Shown piece after piece: positions 36,000 through 47,925 of a stretch of 64,000 nucleotides of DNA (position 1 is the stretch's first letter; each line of letters opens with the position of its first letter). The notes beneath the pieces were generated by a model. That model had not been told where the DNA came from, searched no databases, and was given only the letters and a program-made list of their open reading frames with translations. Made by a program: the position numbers and the translations under genes. Source of the DNA: Linepithema humile (Eukaryota > Arthropoda > Insecta > Hymenoptera > Formicidae); NCBI RefSeq assembly GCF_040581485.1, contig NC_090135.1:8363001-8427000 (forward strand), read 5' to 3'.

Positions 36000-38900
36000 C
36001 GCCTAGCCGAAGCTCCTTCTCTTTTCGTCGCCTCGCCACCTATCTTCTTTTCGCTCCTCTGATACTCCTCTTGCACCATCGCCTTTTCTCTCGATTCTTT
36101 CTAGTTCTGAGCGCGACCTCGAAGTAGCTTGGTCAGTTACCGGAATAACTCACGATTCCTCGAATCGTTGAGTCAAGTCTTGCGAATGAACGAAAATGGC
36201 TGACTTTAGTACGACGAAGGAATATGTCCATTTCACGTTTTTCAGAAGAGATATGAGACCGAATCTTTTTATTACGTTTACGTCACAGAGAAGCAATTTA
36301 AATCGCTTATATAACCCACATTTTTCAGAATTCAGGAGAAAATTATGCTTAAAAAGATCGAGTTTATAGGAAGAAGTGGAGAATTTCTCGTGGACGGAAA
36401 TGGCAACGGCATGCTAATAAAGAAAAAATAAAAAAATATGACAAAATAAAAAAATATGACAAAATGGGAAAAGAACAGAAGTACGAAAGTAAACGGTGAG
36501 GATCTTTCAAGAATTCGAAACGGATTTGCGAGAAGAAGGGAGAGTGATGGAGTAGCTCAGGTTAAAATGAATAACAGTGGAGATTGACGGCAAATGAATT
36601 CAGATGTGGCGAGGAGATTTAATTTATGATGGATTTGCCAGTTGGGAATAAACAACGACGCATTTGGTATCATGAGAATAAATTTGTTTCGAAAAATTTG
36701 CGACCTACGCGTCAGCTTCGTTAGAATGATGCATATATGATATAAGTATACAAATCTTAATTAGAAACATAATTGTGACAATGTTGTATTTTTGACGCGT
36801 AATAAAATTAATAACTGTTACAAAACATTTAAAAATAAAAGCTATTACTCGCCAAAAAATATTTCAATTTCATTATATTTTTGTGATTACTTGTTCAACG
36901 TTCATCGAACTAAAATTTTCAACCGCTGAATATTTATAGTTTTGCAAAGAAAATCTACGTCATAATATACTTCGATCAATAATTTATGCACAGAAAGACA
37001 TTATGTAAAAACGTGAGTAGGTAGTTCAATGAAGAAAAGCGGGATGGAGGGATTTAAAGGAGAATATAGGCTATATTTATGAAGGATTTACGTAGGATTA
37101 TAGATATAGCGAGGAGAGGAAGATATGATATTTCCCACTAAGACGTGCTTTTAAAAGAACACCTACGGAACTTGACTGGAGAATGAGGGCTTGCCAGGAA
37201 AGAAGCTGTTGATCTAAGAGAAGGGGCGATCAACAAGAAAATAAAAACGTATGAGGTAGTCGAAGAGCAAAGGGCGGAGCGCGATCGGTGTTGTAGCGCG
37301 AGCAATAATCCGAAGGAAGAACATCCGCCGGGAACGAATGTAATTTCCGAATAAGCCCGGCACTGCCGCCTGCGCTCTCGGTATTGGAATAAAATCAAAG
37401 AAATATATCCAATATCCATTCGAGGAATGAGAACGATCGCAGCCGATTGTGTGGATCGAGTGCATAGCTTCGAAAATCATTCTTCCACCTCGTTCGGTGC
37501 TATAAGATAGAGCTTTAGTGAGATACAAAATTATTCTGCACATCCGAACCTATTGCTTTTCGATGTTTTCGTTTTTTCCATAAAATCTTGATGTCAAACG
37601 TTATATCATATAATAATGCAAAATAATAAAGCAGAAAAGTGACGATTAAAATTAAAAAAAAGTATTTACTATCTTTCTTTCTCATTTTCTCACTTCATTA
37701 AATAATTTTAATTGACCTCGAATATGAAAACTATATTAAAATCTGTACATGGGAATAATATGTTTCAATTTTTCGATCATAATTTTCGCAGAACGGAAAT
37801 TATTTACTTGAAATTATAATATACGGCAGAAAAATTTTAACAATTCTTAGATAATAAATTGTTCTGATTTGAAATAATGATGTACTTGCTACCTAAAAAA
37901 TATGTTACCTTTTCATATGATCGACAGAGTGTCAAGCATTTAAAGTATTAATTATGCGCATAATTTAAACTGTACGTGTCGCTCTTCACTGTTTGTTTAC
38001 GTATGGAGTGATAGTCGAGGTACTTTACTCATAGATTCTATGTACGAACTAACATTGTCTCACAATGCACACGTCAACAAACGTTGTCTTAGATGTAATT
38101 TGAATGTAAATGATGTTAATTTCCCTAATTAAACCGCCTATCTCAACTGCAGGCGGATTTTACTCTGTAAAATCTTGATATTATTTTATCATAATCTCGT
38201 AAGATCGCACGATTGCCATTAAGGAGATTAAGATTAAGGATAATATTAAGAGTTTGCAAAGAAAGATATTATTTTGAGATAAACTACGTAGATATCAGAA
38301 TATTCAACTTTAGAAATTTCGCATGCGTTATAGTTTTCGCAATGTCGAATTAAATATTATTCGAATGCCGATAAACCTCGAATTAAAATGGAACAGAAAA
38401 GGGGAATTGAGATAAAAAATAGAAAGTAGGGGCATTGTGCTCGCGGATCCGCGGAAACCGAGGTATCGGAAAGCTGATCCACCGTGCAATCGGAATCAAG
38501 TTTTAGCATTGCGGAACCAATAAAACTATATGACGGACCAACTGTCGCAGAGGCCGCGAATTGCTCGCCGTTTAAAATTCAAAGGGTAGCAGAAGTCGCG
38601 TTTGCGACGTTCCGATGGAAGTTCTCGGAACTCGGTACACGTACGGTTAGGAACCGGCACTATCGGCCGTCGTCGCTTCGCCTTCGAATGACGACGACGA
38701 CAACGATGGCGATTCAGCTCAAACTCTTGTGTCCTCCCTCACTATTCTCCGATTCTTTCCGGCTTCGCTCGTGCGGACATCTCGCTATGTGTGGAAGGCA
38801 AATTGTTCGATAACTTTTGCCCCCGACCGTGCGTCACCGGTGCCTGAAACTTTCCTGAAGCGGTGCTGTGCAGTCACAGGCACCGTCTCAGAGCAGCTGC

Positions 38901-39540
38901 TGCTGTTGCTGCCGCTGTTGCATGCACAGGGTGTACATTTTAGGACGCAATCGAAGTTTGATTGCATGATATATACACATTACATTGGTACAAAATAATC
39001 AAATATTTGATATAAATTTGTATGAAATTTTTCTAATACTTCTGAATTTACAATTATATGAAAAGTATACTGTTAAAAAAAAAAAAAGAATATGATTTAG
39101 AATTTACTTATTTAAATTGCACGCTTATTTGTTTCCACTCAATGAAATAAGTTTAAATTGCATTAAATACGATATCGGTCTAAAGAAAAAGAAGTTGCTA
39201 CCGTGGAAAGACAACTTTCTTAAGGGGCGTGTAAATATATCCGAACTAGTTCAGTCAGTGACACTGCGCGATTCGCACGTTGAGGGACACTCTGAACCCG
39301 TGACATTTGCGTAGTTCACTTCCGAGCAGCGGAATTAAATTAGCTGTTCTCTAACTCGGCGCGATATGACTGTTTCATGTAACACGTTTTCATCCTCCGC
39401 TCTCAGCGGTGCATATCCCAGGAGTTCGATCCGGGAATTCTTTCGGAGCACCCCGTATATACACGCACGTACGTCGTAAGACTCGTAAGCGTCTCTCGAG
39501 TTCATTTCGCAGAGACTTAATAAACGTTTTACGCGCGGGA
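36000..39540. other. Mostly AT-rich non-coding DNA
   Basis: CpG-rich to about 36130 and moderately GC-rich at 37200-37500 and 38430-38960. The remainder is AT-rich. An 18-bp tandem duplication lies at 36425-36460. No recognisable gene was found. Confidence 0.55.
36425..36460 (+). repeat. 18-bp tandem duplication
   Basis: Two identical copies of AAAATAAAAAAATATGAC in tandem, followed by a partial third unit. Confidence 0.9.
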
Positions 39541-39701
39541 GGATTGCGACGCTTTTCATAAGTTACACCCAGAGGAGGTGCGCGAGTTCGCACAATGTGA
39601 AACAATATCGCCGGCTGTACGCGCGTCCCAAATTTTGGCCGGCGAGCCTTCTTCGGTCCGAGACCGGGCGCCTGAGAACGAGACTGGCGGATAGGGTAGA
39701 C

Positions 39702-39720
39702 GGGGGGGGGGGGGGGGGGG
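39702..39720 (+). repeat. Poly-G run, 19 nt
   Basis: Longest G homopolymer in the window. Confidence 0.9.
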
Positions 39721-39946
39721 AGCGCAAACGAAGTGACCGTGAGGGCGAAGAGGGACGCGCGGGGACGGCGGTGAATTTTCTCGCGTCCAATTTTGAAGCA
39801 ACGTGAAAGCGACGAAGGCGCATCGAGAGCACCCGAGAGGAGAGGACGAACGTGAGGACAGCAGGAGGAAAAGACAGGGGCGAGAAAAGAGAAGGGGTGT
39901 GGCTTTGTCAATCGTAGAAAAGGTGCGCAGCCGGGGCAATCTCGCA

Positions 39947-39962
39947 GGGGGGGGGGGGGGGG
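39947..39962 (+). repeat. Poly-G run, 16 nt
   Basis: Second long G run, about 226 bp after the 19-nt run. Confidence 0.9.
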
Positions 39963-40074
39963 AATCAGGACGATTCCTCGAGTCAGTAAATTCTTTCGCT
40001 CCTCACCTCGCCGCCTTAACGTGTTCTTTCTCTCTCTTTCACACATATTTTTCCCCCATCCCTTTTTTCTTTCA

Positions 40075-40163
40075 CTCTCTCTCTCTCTCTTCCTCGATCG
40101 CGTTCTTTGTTGCGCTTGCTGGTACATAGCACATATGAGAGAGAGAGAAAGAGAGAGAGAGAG
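40075..40163. repeat. Facing (CT)n and (GA)n repeats
   Basis: A CT tract (40075-40090) and a GA tract (40137-40163) are complementary and separated by about 46 nt. A transcript could fold into a hairpin, and each tract alone could form triplex DNA. Confidence 0.8.
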
Positions 40164-40274
40164 CGAGGGATGGAGCTGCACGGGCATAACCCGAGCAAAC
40201 TGAAAATTGCTCAAGCCATTCACCAGGATTGACCTTACGTGCCACCTTATATCCCCGTCGTCATTCGTGGACAC

Positions 40275-40290
40275 GTGTATACGTATACAC
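40275..40290. repeat. Perfect 16-bp palindrome
   Basis: GTGTATACGTATACAC is self-complementary over 16 bp. Confidence 0.85.
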
Positions 40291-40330
40291 TCGCACTTTC
40301 ACGCGCGACATACGGCGCCTTCTCGCTCAC

Positions 40331-42477
40331 GCAAATACACTTCAACATTTTACGAGAATCGCTCTGTCTGCTTTCTTTTAGGATAGTTGTCTCTTTGAGA
40401 TTTTTCGATGAAACTTCAATCAAACTACGAATAAATTGAAATAAAGCGGTGGAACAAAAAGAGAAGTACAATGCGTACGCGACGCGCCGTATAAACGTTC
40501 TGGAATATAACGAAGAAAGAAGCAATTATTATAATGCGGGAACCTCTTTGCGGGAAGAAGAGAGACCTCGAGCAGAGATTTGATACGTCAAGAATGGCAA
40601 AGTAGTCTCGGGGAAAACCTTCGATAGTTTAATCCATCCGGTTTTTCAGAAGTGCCAGATAAACGCACGGGATTAGCGAGGAGGAACGAGCGGGATAAAG
40701 TTGGAGGAAGACGGGAAGACCGCGATCGAGCACGGGTCTTACAAAACGCGGTACAACAATGACGACGAAGAGTGAGACGACGGAAAAGCGATCGGAAAAA
40801 GGAATTCGTTAAAGGAAAAGGTCGGGGAGGTGGGATCTTTTTACTTTAAAGGTCGTTGGGATAAAGCGATGAAACGCAATTACAACACAGATCTCAATAC
40901 AGAAGACAACACTATTTTACGAAGCAAAGCTATTATTCATTTTTAATATCGATTGAGAATAATCAAGTTAAAAGCATGAAAATGTAAATTTTCACACGTT
41001 CGCCCGCTTTTAATACGCGTTATCGCGCAACTAGGAATTTATTTTCATATCAGTATCAATGATGCATATATAATACAAATATATAATTCACATAAATTTA
41101 CATTTAAAAATCTGTAATATAAGCGAGATTTTTGCTCCAATTTTTTTCGATTTATTAACAATATTAAACGAAAATGGAATGCCTTGTTTTTGATAAAAAT
41201 AGCTGCTTGAGAGGTCTAAAAATTTGCACCTCTCTCTCACATTTTCCTCTTTTATCGAGTTCTCTCCTTCGTAACACTAGCCCACTTTCTTTGTGCGCGC
41301 TTAGGAAAGTAATCAAACTTTTTCTTCACGCAAATTGCGCCAAGTAGCCGACCGCCTCGCGCAGAAGCGGCGACGATGAAGGGTGAAAAAGAGGAAAAGC
41401 TGGGACGAAAATGTGGCAGAAGCAGGATATAGAGTGCTCGAGTGATAAGAGGTAAATCGAACTCCCGAAGCGGCCCATCGGTCGGCAAAGCGTGCGAACA
41501 ATGAAAGAGTAAGTCGGCCCGAGTTGTCTAATACATATTAATGAGAGCTAGAGTGTCCGCAAAACTCTGCTTCCATTTCGATGTCGGCGATTCCGCGTAT
41601 TTTGCCTGAAATAACTAGACGTGCTGATTTAATTAGAACCGTTAGAAATTGTTAATGTATCGTTTAATAAATCTGAGAATAAACCGTCAGTTAATTTCTG
41701 ATTTTATTTCTGTGAGCGACACACTGCTAGTTTATGCACGAGAATTAATAATGTTGTCCTTTTATGAAATTTTCATCGTCAAATTGCTTTAGGATCTCGA
41801 AGCTGTGATATAAAGTCACGGAGCATCTTGTGTATTCTGTATTAAATATGTAAAGTGTCGGCGTAGCTTTTGTAGCGTTAGCGAGCAAATGTCGTTGCCG
41901 GCAAATTGGGACGCGTTTAAGAATCTGTCGTGCTCTCCGAGGGTGAGCGTCGCGTAAGGGTGTCGTGCCGTGACATTTCGTACGAGCCAGGACGAGGCGT
42001 GATTCGAGGACGCCTGCGAAAGAACCCGACGAGCAGTGGGTAAGTCGGGTAAGTCGGGTAGAACTGCCTAATGCATGTTGATAAGGCGAAGCGTGGCTCT
42101 CGTTCGTCACACACACGGCAGTGAGATCGACCGACTTCTTGAAATAGCTTTTGACGATGTTCATATACAAACACGCTGGCTCGAGTATCTTACAATTATT
42201 TCTTGATATATCGAACGATTATTCTAACAAAAAGTCGAAAATATAATTGAATCTGTAAACAAACGCAAGTCGAAAATCTTAAATGGCTTTCCGTCGTACG
42301 ACTCAGCACGTTATTGCTCCAAGCCGTTCATTTCTATCCGTGACAAAGGCAGGTGCGTTGGAGAAACAGCAAACGACCAAAGCGAGCGAATAGTAGAGTA
42401 CGTCCGACCTGCTTTGCATCGAAAAAGAACCTCTTGCGCAACACGCGTGCAGTCCTGTCGCGCGGACTGTAATCGAC
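40331..42477. other. Mixed non-coding DNA
   Basis: Moderately GC-rich at 40640-40870 and AT-rich at 40900-41260, then mixed. A 9-bp tandem repeat of GGGTAAGTC spans 42038-42060. Open frames of 60-140 codons are unrecognised, and the longest begins at TTG. Confidence 0.5.
42038..42060 (+). repeat. 9-bp tandem repeat, duplicated donor-like motif
   Basis: Two and a half copies of GGGTAAGTC. Each full copy contains a consensus-like 5' splice site (GG/GTAAGT) 9 nt apart. Without a matching acceptor or coding frame this remains a curiosity. Confidence 0.7.
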
Positions 42478-43023
42478 ATGTTTTCTATTCGGCGAGCGCG
42501 CACGTCGGTTCCACAAGAGCGAATTTTTCCAGCGACGAGTGGAACGTGCGGGGACGAACGGCCGGGCGGCTGCTGGAGGACGCGTCACAGCGAAAGCGTT
42601 CTAACGATGCCAGCCTGGCGAGAGTCTGGCTACAATCGGCCGAGGGGGATGGGCGGAAGGACCGTATTACCAAGTGGACGTCGTCGACGACCCGACGTGT
42701 CCCGAGCATCCTCCCCCGGGAGACACCCGGGGTCCGCCCGGGATACGGGAACGGTAATGGTGTCGCGACTGTGCGAACGCGCCAAGAGCCTGGCACCATG
42801 CCCGGACATACAGGGCCCTTCCTTCCTTCGTGACGAGCTTGTTAAATTTATCGAAAGCGCCAAATTAGGAAGGGAGCGGGGGGATTCTTTCCTTCAACCT
42901 TCTCTCGATCCCTATCTTTCCATCGAAAGCTTCAAATCTGGCCGCGGATTTGAAAACGATAATCGTGTGACTGTTGTTTCCGACGATAAAGAGAATTATT
43001 TTACAGATTCGAAAGTCTTATAA
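42478..43023 (+). CDS. Weak candidate open reading frame, 181 codons, unknown product
   Basis: The frame begins at ATG (a purine at -3) and ends at TAA. The first two thirds lie in CpG-dense DNA where opposing frames are also open, so that part carries little weight. The last 60 or so codons cross into less GC-rich DNA. They encode a hydrophilic, acidic/serine-rich tail containing a KEN tripeptide, then stop. I recognise no domain, signal peptide or membrane segment. It could be a chance frame or part of an orphan exon. Chance is more likely. Confidence 0.12.
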   Translation: MFSIRRARTSVPQERIFPATSGTCGDERPGGCWRTRHSESVLTMPAWRESGYNRPRGMGGRTVLPSGRRRRPDVSRASSPGRHPGSARDTGTVMVSRLCERAKSLAPCPDIQGPSFLRDELVKFIESAKLGRERGDSFLQPSLDPYLSIESFKSGRGFENDNRVTVVSDDKENYFTDSKVL

Positions 43024-44150
43024 AATATTTCGACAAACTTTTTCTTTCATGGCTGCTGCATGTCGCATATTTGCACTTTTTTTCGAAATTTTAATATTTG
43101 TTATTAAAAAAATAATTGACAATACTGTGAAACAGCAGTGAAGATGAATTCATAAAGTCAAACGCGGCTACTACTGCTACTAAATGTGGCAAGAGCAAAT
43201 TTGCAGCGTCCATTTCGGACTGCATATACGTTCACGGTTTTCTTCACGAATTACGATTATCACCGTCGCAGCTGACGGCGGAAGTGTATGAAGTAGCCTT
43301 TTCGTCCAAGAACCATGAATGATCTGAAACTCTGGAGAAACTGTACTCTCGCGGAAAGCTTCGAATGGGGCGCCCGTCGAATCCGAATCGCAACGATTAT
43401 TGCGGTACCAGCTGACGACGACGAGATCCCTAAACTACTCGCAAAACTTAAACTTCCCATCATCCCCGCGAGAGACATAACGGGGCGATTTTAGGTTAAA
43501 TCGCGCGCGTATCACTCTACACACATCCCAAGCAATAATAATACTCTCTCTCTCTTTCTGTGGAAAAAGATCGCGTAAAGCAGAGAGAAAATCCGAGTTT
43601 CATGCTCCAATGCAGTTTACTTGAAATAAAGTGTCGTCGCGTCCCATTGTGATTCTCTAAAATTTCTCACGCTGCCTTGAGAACGAGTATAATCCTATTG
43701 TTGTTGTAGACATTGTAATTTTTTCAAGCAGAATTAATAATTCACTTCTGTTTATAAATAGCGAGTAAAATAATTCATAAATCGTAAACAATTACGAAGT
43801 AAAGCACAAAACATATATATGTATAATGTTAATTTAAATTATTATAAAACCAGTTTAAACTAAAATACAAATTTAAACAATTAATTGTAACTGTACAAAT
43901 TATACTTTCAATTATGCTGCTTTATGTAATTATTCGTATCTTCAATTATCAGGAGAAACGGAATAATGGAAATTTTTATATAAATATTAATCGAGATAAG
44001 TTAAATCATCGATTGCGATTCTTCCAAGCGATAGTTCTCGTAAATCAGAACAACTTTCCTCCAAGTTACCATTATACTTCAGTCCATCGCTAATAATTCT
44101 CTACTGCAAGAAAAAATGTGAAAGAAATATGAGTTTCCACCGAAAACGTC
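43024..44150. other. AT-rich non-coding DNA
   Basis: AT-rich at 43020-43200 and 43680-44100, with a GC-richer interval (43260-43520) between. A short CT run lies near 43541-43556. Nothing else was identified. Confidence 0.6.
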
Positions 44151-44709
44151 GCGCCTCGTTCCTCCCGCATAACGACGCATAAAAACCGTGCTGCATATTC
44201 AAATTCCTAATTGCCCTTCGGCAAATAAATTTTGGCGCCGTCGCGCGGGTCCGCGGGCGACGCGCATAAGCCACCACGCTCGTGCCCGTCGTTCCTAGTG
44301 ATTTATAATTATAATTACAGGTAGCGCACGCTCGTCCATCAATTTCGGCGGGCGGCGCGCGGCGAGCGGCCACGTATTTTTAATGCGGATGGCCTCGTTC
44401 CAGGTAGCTGCGCACGGGCTCGTATATCACCGACAGTTTTGTGCAAGCTGTTACGAGACGGCACTGCAAAATAAAAATTTTCCCCCGCGGAATCGCGCAG
44501 CGTCATAAACCGCTCGGCCGTCTGGATGGTCGCTATCGCGCCTCGCTGGATACCACGCGCATTTAAGTTGCAACTTTATCGCGAGATCGAGAAGCGCAGC
44601 CGACACTCACGTGCGCGAATCGCGCAACATTTCCGTCGAGATTCAGCCATAATCCGTTGTAACAGCCGTAAGTTCGCGAATATAAAGGGGAGAAAGCACC
44701 CTTTTCGCG
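44151..44709. promoter_or_regulatory. GC-rich block with TAAT motifs, enhancer-like
   Basis: CpG-dense DNA includes an isolated ATTTATAATTATAATTACAG stretch (about 44301-44320) and a TTTTTAATGCGG motif. The acceptor-like TTACAG is followed by GTAGCG, which is not a good donor, so I do not call a splice site. Regulatory identity is inferred from texture only. Confidence 0.2.
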
Positions 44710-44725
44710 TTTTTTTTTTTTTTTT
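44710..44725 (+). repeat. Poly-T run, 16 nt
   Basis: Uninterrupted T run. Confidence 0.9.
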
Positions 44726-45779
44726 CCAAAATCGATTACGAGAATGTTATATCACAGTCGCGACTGAGATATAAAGAAAAGATAGCGAACAAGCGAATAG
44801 AAATTAAATAAAATCTTTCCTGCAATTTTTTAAAAGTCTTTATCTCTTTTCTATTTCTCTACAGCTAAGGGATCTAGCTTACTGCTCATCCGAGGACAAA
44901 TTATTGAACGAACGGGATTGTCGTCCTTCATCGAAGAAACGGAGATTAACGCTTAGCTAGCACCGCGAAAGCCTTCCAACCGCTATTGTCTGCTCGTTAA
45001 GAAGGCGACACATGGCGCAGATTAATTATGAGCGATTGCTTCAGGATTAAACGATCTCGTGGCAGGGTAACGGAGATTCGCCGCATACCGACCGGAAATG
45101 CTGATGTAACGAGACGAACGGCGCCTAATACCAATCCCGGTCGGTCGATCCTAATGAAATTCACAGCATCGTAGACGCGTCGATGCCGTGGAATTGCCTA
45201 ATAAGCGCTATTCGTGACAAATTACCCCGCTCGTGATGCAATGGTATTTTGAGGCGGCGCAAACTCGACAGAGACAGAGGCAGATACGAAAAGAGGAAGA
45301 CGGAGAGGGAAACTTCAAGGCGGATGCGAGGAGGTCGCAACCTGGCACGAATAACGGATTGTTGTGTTAGCGAAGCAGAGCAACATACATCACAGAGTCA
45401 ACATACATCAGGACGGTGACTACAAACTGGAATGACAATAATTGATTTCGCCAGCACTCCCTCATTCTTTTAGGCGCCTAATTTCCCTTCCTATTCCACC
45501 CTCTCTTTCTATTCTTTCCTTCCAATTTACTATAACTTACTCCGATTAGACATTCATTTATTCAGTGAATTCTGAATAAATAACATCGCAATAAAGTAAC
45601 GAAGCAATCGTCAAAATTCGCGTAGCGCAGAATCAGCATATTAATCGTCTTGATTAATTAATTTTCAAAAATTTAATTAAAGTACGCTTCAAAAATAATA
45701 CCAAGCCGCGAATGCATGAAATAAATCCGCTCGCTATCTGTGTACAACCGGCATAAATTTGAAAAGTGCATCGTAATAC
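44726..45779. other. Mixed non-coding DNA with enhancer-like block at 45.0-45.25 kb
   Basis: 45000-45250 alternates GC-rich sequence with homeodomain-type cores (GATTAATTATG, GGATTAAACG, CCTAATACC, CCTAATGAAATT, CCTAATAAGCG). CAACATACATCA is repeated directly at 45380-45391 and 45398-45409. The remainder is AT-rich. Confidence 0.35.
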
Positions 45780-45822
45780 CGCAAACTCTGCTCTTAAACT
45801 CAAAGTCACGTAAACGGATTCG
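45780..45822 (+). repeat. Short dispersed duplicate, copy 1
   Basis: CGCAAACT...GCTCTTAAACTC-AAGTCACGT...GATTCG is shared with 46567-46607 in the same orientation, with a 2-nt indel and a few substitutions. It is an old local duplication or a conserved motif string. Confidence 0.6.
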
Positions 45823-46566
45823 TTTGCATCTCACGTTATTTCAAGTACCATAATTTTGGAAAGTTACTCATGCTGGAATTAATAAATCGCGTCTCTCTCC
45901 CTCTTTCTTTCCCCGCATCTTCCCCGTTTCGCTCACGGACTTTTCCTGTCCTCCTCTCTTCAGCTCTCATGTTCGTACGATGCTTCTACCCGACGTTTCC
46001 TCCTCCTTCCGTATATTCTTCTCCCCCCCCCCCCCCTGCCCACCCATCACGCCCCACGCACTCCAACCCCCTATCTCGTTTACCCATCCCGCGGCATCTC
46101 CGCGCAAGCAACCACTCGCGCCTCAGTCGGCCCGGTAATTTCATGCTCGAACTGACGGGGTCGATGGAAGGCACCAGTCAGAGAGATCCTCACCCGAGGC
46201 GACGGCCCGTCATCTTTCATCATCTTCACTTCCGAGCAACACCTGCCGCCTTACAGCCGCTAGCGCCGATTTCGCCGAGAAATTGTTGGCGTCGCGAGAA
46301 GTTCCGTGAGAGGCAAGCCGGCGCACAGCCGAACACACAAACGCCATAGTAATCCGATTCGACTCTTATCAATCTGAGACTCGAAGGCACGGCAAATACT
46401 TGGCTCAATCGCGGATCAGGATTGTCCGATCGGCCGAGATTCCGCGCCGCTGTTGACTCGGGAATACCACGGCAAGCAACTCCTAGATACGCCTCGTTAC
46501 ACGGATAACAGAATTGTCTATTTTTTAGTCGGCATTAATCCGCTTTGGCAAGTATACCTCGAGACC
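45823..46566. other. CpG-rich DNA with poly-C run
   Basis: CpG-dense sequence containing a 14-nt C run (46023-46036). An ATG-initiated 159-codon frame (45870-46349) runs through the poly-C tract, giving a Pro/Ser-rich product without a domain. I regard it as composition-driven. Confidence 0.5.
46023..46036 (+). repeat. Poly-C run, 14 nt
   Basis: Uninterrupted C run (poly-G on the minus strand). Confidence 0.9.
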
Positions 46567-46607
46567 CGCAAACTGCTCTTAAACTCGAAGTCACGTGAGC
46601 GATTCCG
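46567..46607 (+). repeat. Short dispersed duplicate, copy 2
   Basis: Matches 45780-45822. This copy has a CACGTG E-box (TCACGTGAG) where copy 1 reads TCACGTAAA. Confidence 0.6.
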
Positions 46608-47925
46608 TGGGACGGTTCGGAGATCAAAGAGCAAGGAAGCAGCTGGAGAGGAACGAGTCCCGCGGGAGAACTTGCCATATAAGCAACGTAGTTATTTCGC
46701 GGGATGTTCTTGATACGCGAATGCGATCATATAACGCCTAATCAGATTTGCCAATCACGAAAATGTAATAATCTATCGAAAATCTGTTACATTTTTATTG
46801 CATTATCGCGAATTTTATCATGAAAAAGTCGTAATTGTCGTATTGGTGATATTACGAGACAAATATTGGTCGAATATAACTATAAATTTTTAACAGCAAC
46901 TGTATACGATCGACAAAAATAAAGAATTTGCAAAACATCCATTCAAACATCCCTCAGTCGTAATATAAGAGGAAGGAGAAAAGGAAGAACATCCTTGTTC
47001 TGAAAAAAGTAACATATCCCAAGTTCAAAGCTTAAAATATCATTACTAAGAAACAAATGAGACATTTTTGCAGTTGAAATCGACATCGATAACTTAAATT
47101 ATACAATCCTAATGAAATATTCAGAATAGATATTCCAATAATAGTCGACTTGAAAGTCTGATGTACCATAAACGTACGTCAATAGCTACTGCAACTGTAA
47201 AATTTTCACATTTCAATTTTCATAAATCAAACGACGTCTAAAACGGTCGTGACATTGCGTCAGAATGCAAATAATCTTTCAATACTAATCAAACTACTTT
47301 TTTCAATCTATAAATTCTATGACAATATTCGGAGAACGATATGAAATTTTTAGAAGACTTATAATTCAGTTCTTATTAACTTACGAGTTTTACTGTTAAA
47401 AAAGATCTTATAGATATTTTAACAATAATCAAGCCATGACAATTAAAAATAAAAAAAACATGGTAACACGAAATCTAACGATAAAAATAACATGTCGAAT
47501 TGATAAGAAATACTGAGCGTCATAAAACCATAAACTTTACAGAGATTTACATATAATTTATAAAGAATTTTTCAGAACCATTTATCTGTGTCGACTCGTT
47601 TGTAATAAATGTTTTCTATGTTCAAAAGTCACTGTGATAAATTGTATAAATCGCATTCGTCTGTAAGTGATGTTTGCAAAATTCTTTTTTCAAAAAGACA
47701 TTTAAGATTTAACAACTCAGCTTTTTCTCTGGAATGGAATTGATTTATTCAGTGAATTATCTCCGTTGGATAACATTTCTGTACTGTAATTGTTCCTCTG
47801 ATGAGCACAGAAGACAATGTATTTTCAGTTTAGCCTGTCCAACGTGATTTGCTAAAAAAATATTTCGTTCGTTCATTATTGCGTAATGGGGTCGGCATTG
47901 CCACACTGCTTTTCGCGATACGATG
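46608..47925. other. AT-rich non-coding DNA
   Basis: More than 1 kb of AT-rich sequence with no repeat, exon or motif cluster that I can support. Confidence 0.6.

Larger units (their letters stand above)
39541..40330. other. Cluster of low-complexity tracts (poly-G, CT, GA)
   Basis: CpG-dense sequence with a 19-nt G run (39702-39720), a 16-nt G run (39947-39962), a CT repeat (40075-40090), a GA repeat (40137-40163) and a 16-bp palindrome (40275-40290). A 294-codon minus-strand frame spans it but starts at GTG and is mostly Pro, Ser/Leu and Arg/Glu runs from these repeats. I therefore do not accept it as a gene. Confidence 0.6.

Noticed and set aside
39420..39440. AGTTCGATCC resembling a tRNA T-arm
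   Set aside because: No A-box, acceptor stem or cloverleaf could be built around it.
39390..40274. 294-codon minus-strand open frame, the longest in the window
   Set aside because: It starts at GTG, and most of its length is Pro, Ser/Leu and Arg/Glu runs encoded by poly-G, CT and GA repeats. It has no domain.
44301..44326. TTACAG/GTAGCG as a second ratchet point
   Set aside because: The upstream tract is A/T alternating rather than pyrimidine-rich, and GTAGCG is a poor donor.
45870..46349. 159-codon ATG frame
   Set aside because: Pro/Ser-rich product generated by C-rich DNA. No domain, and the reverse frame is open too.
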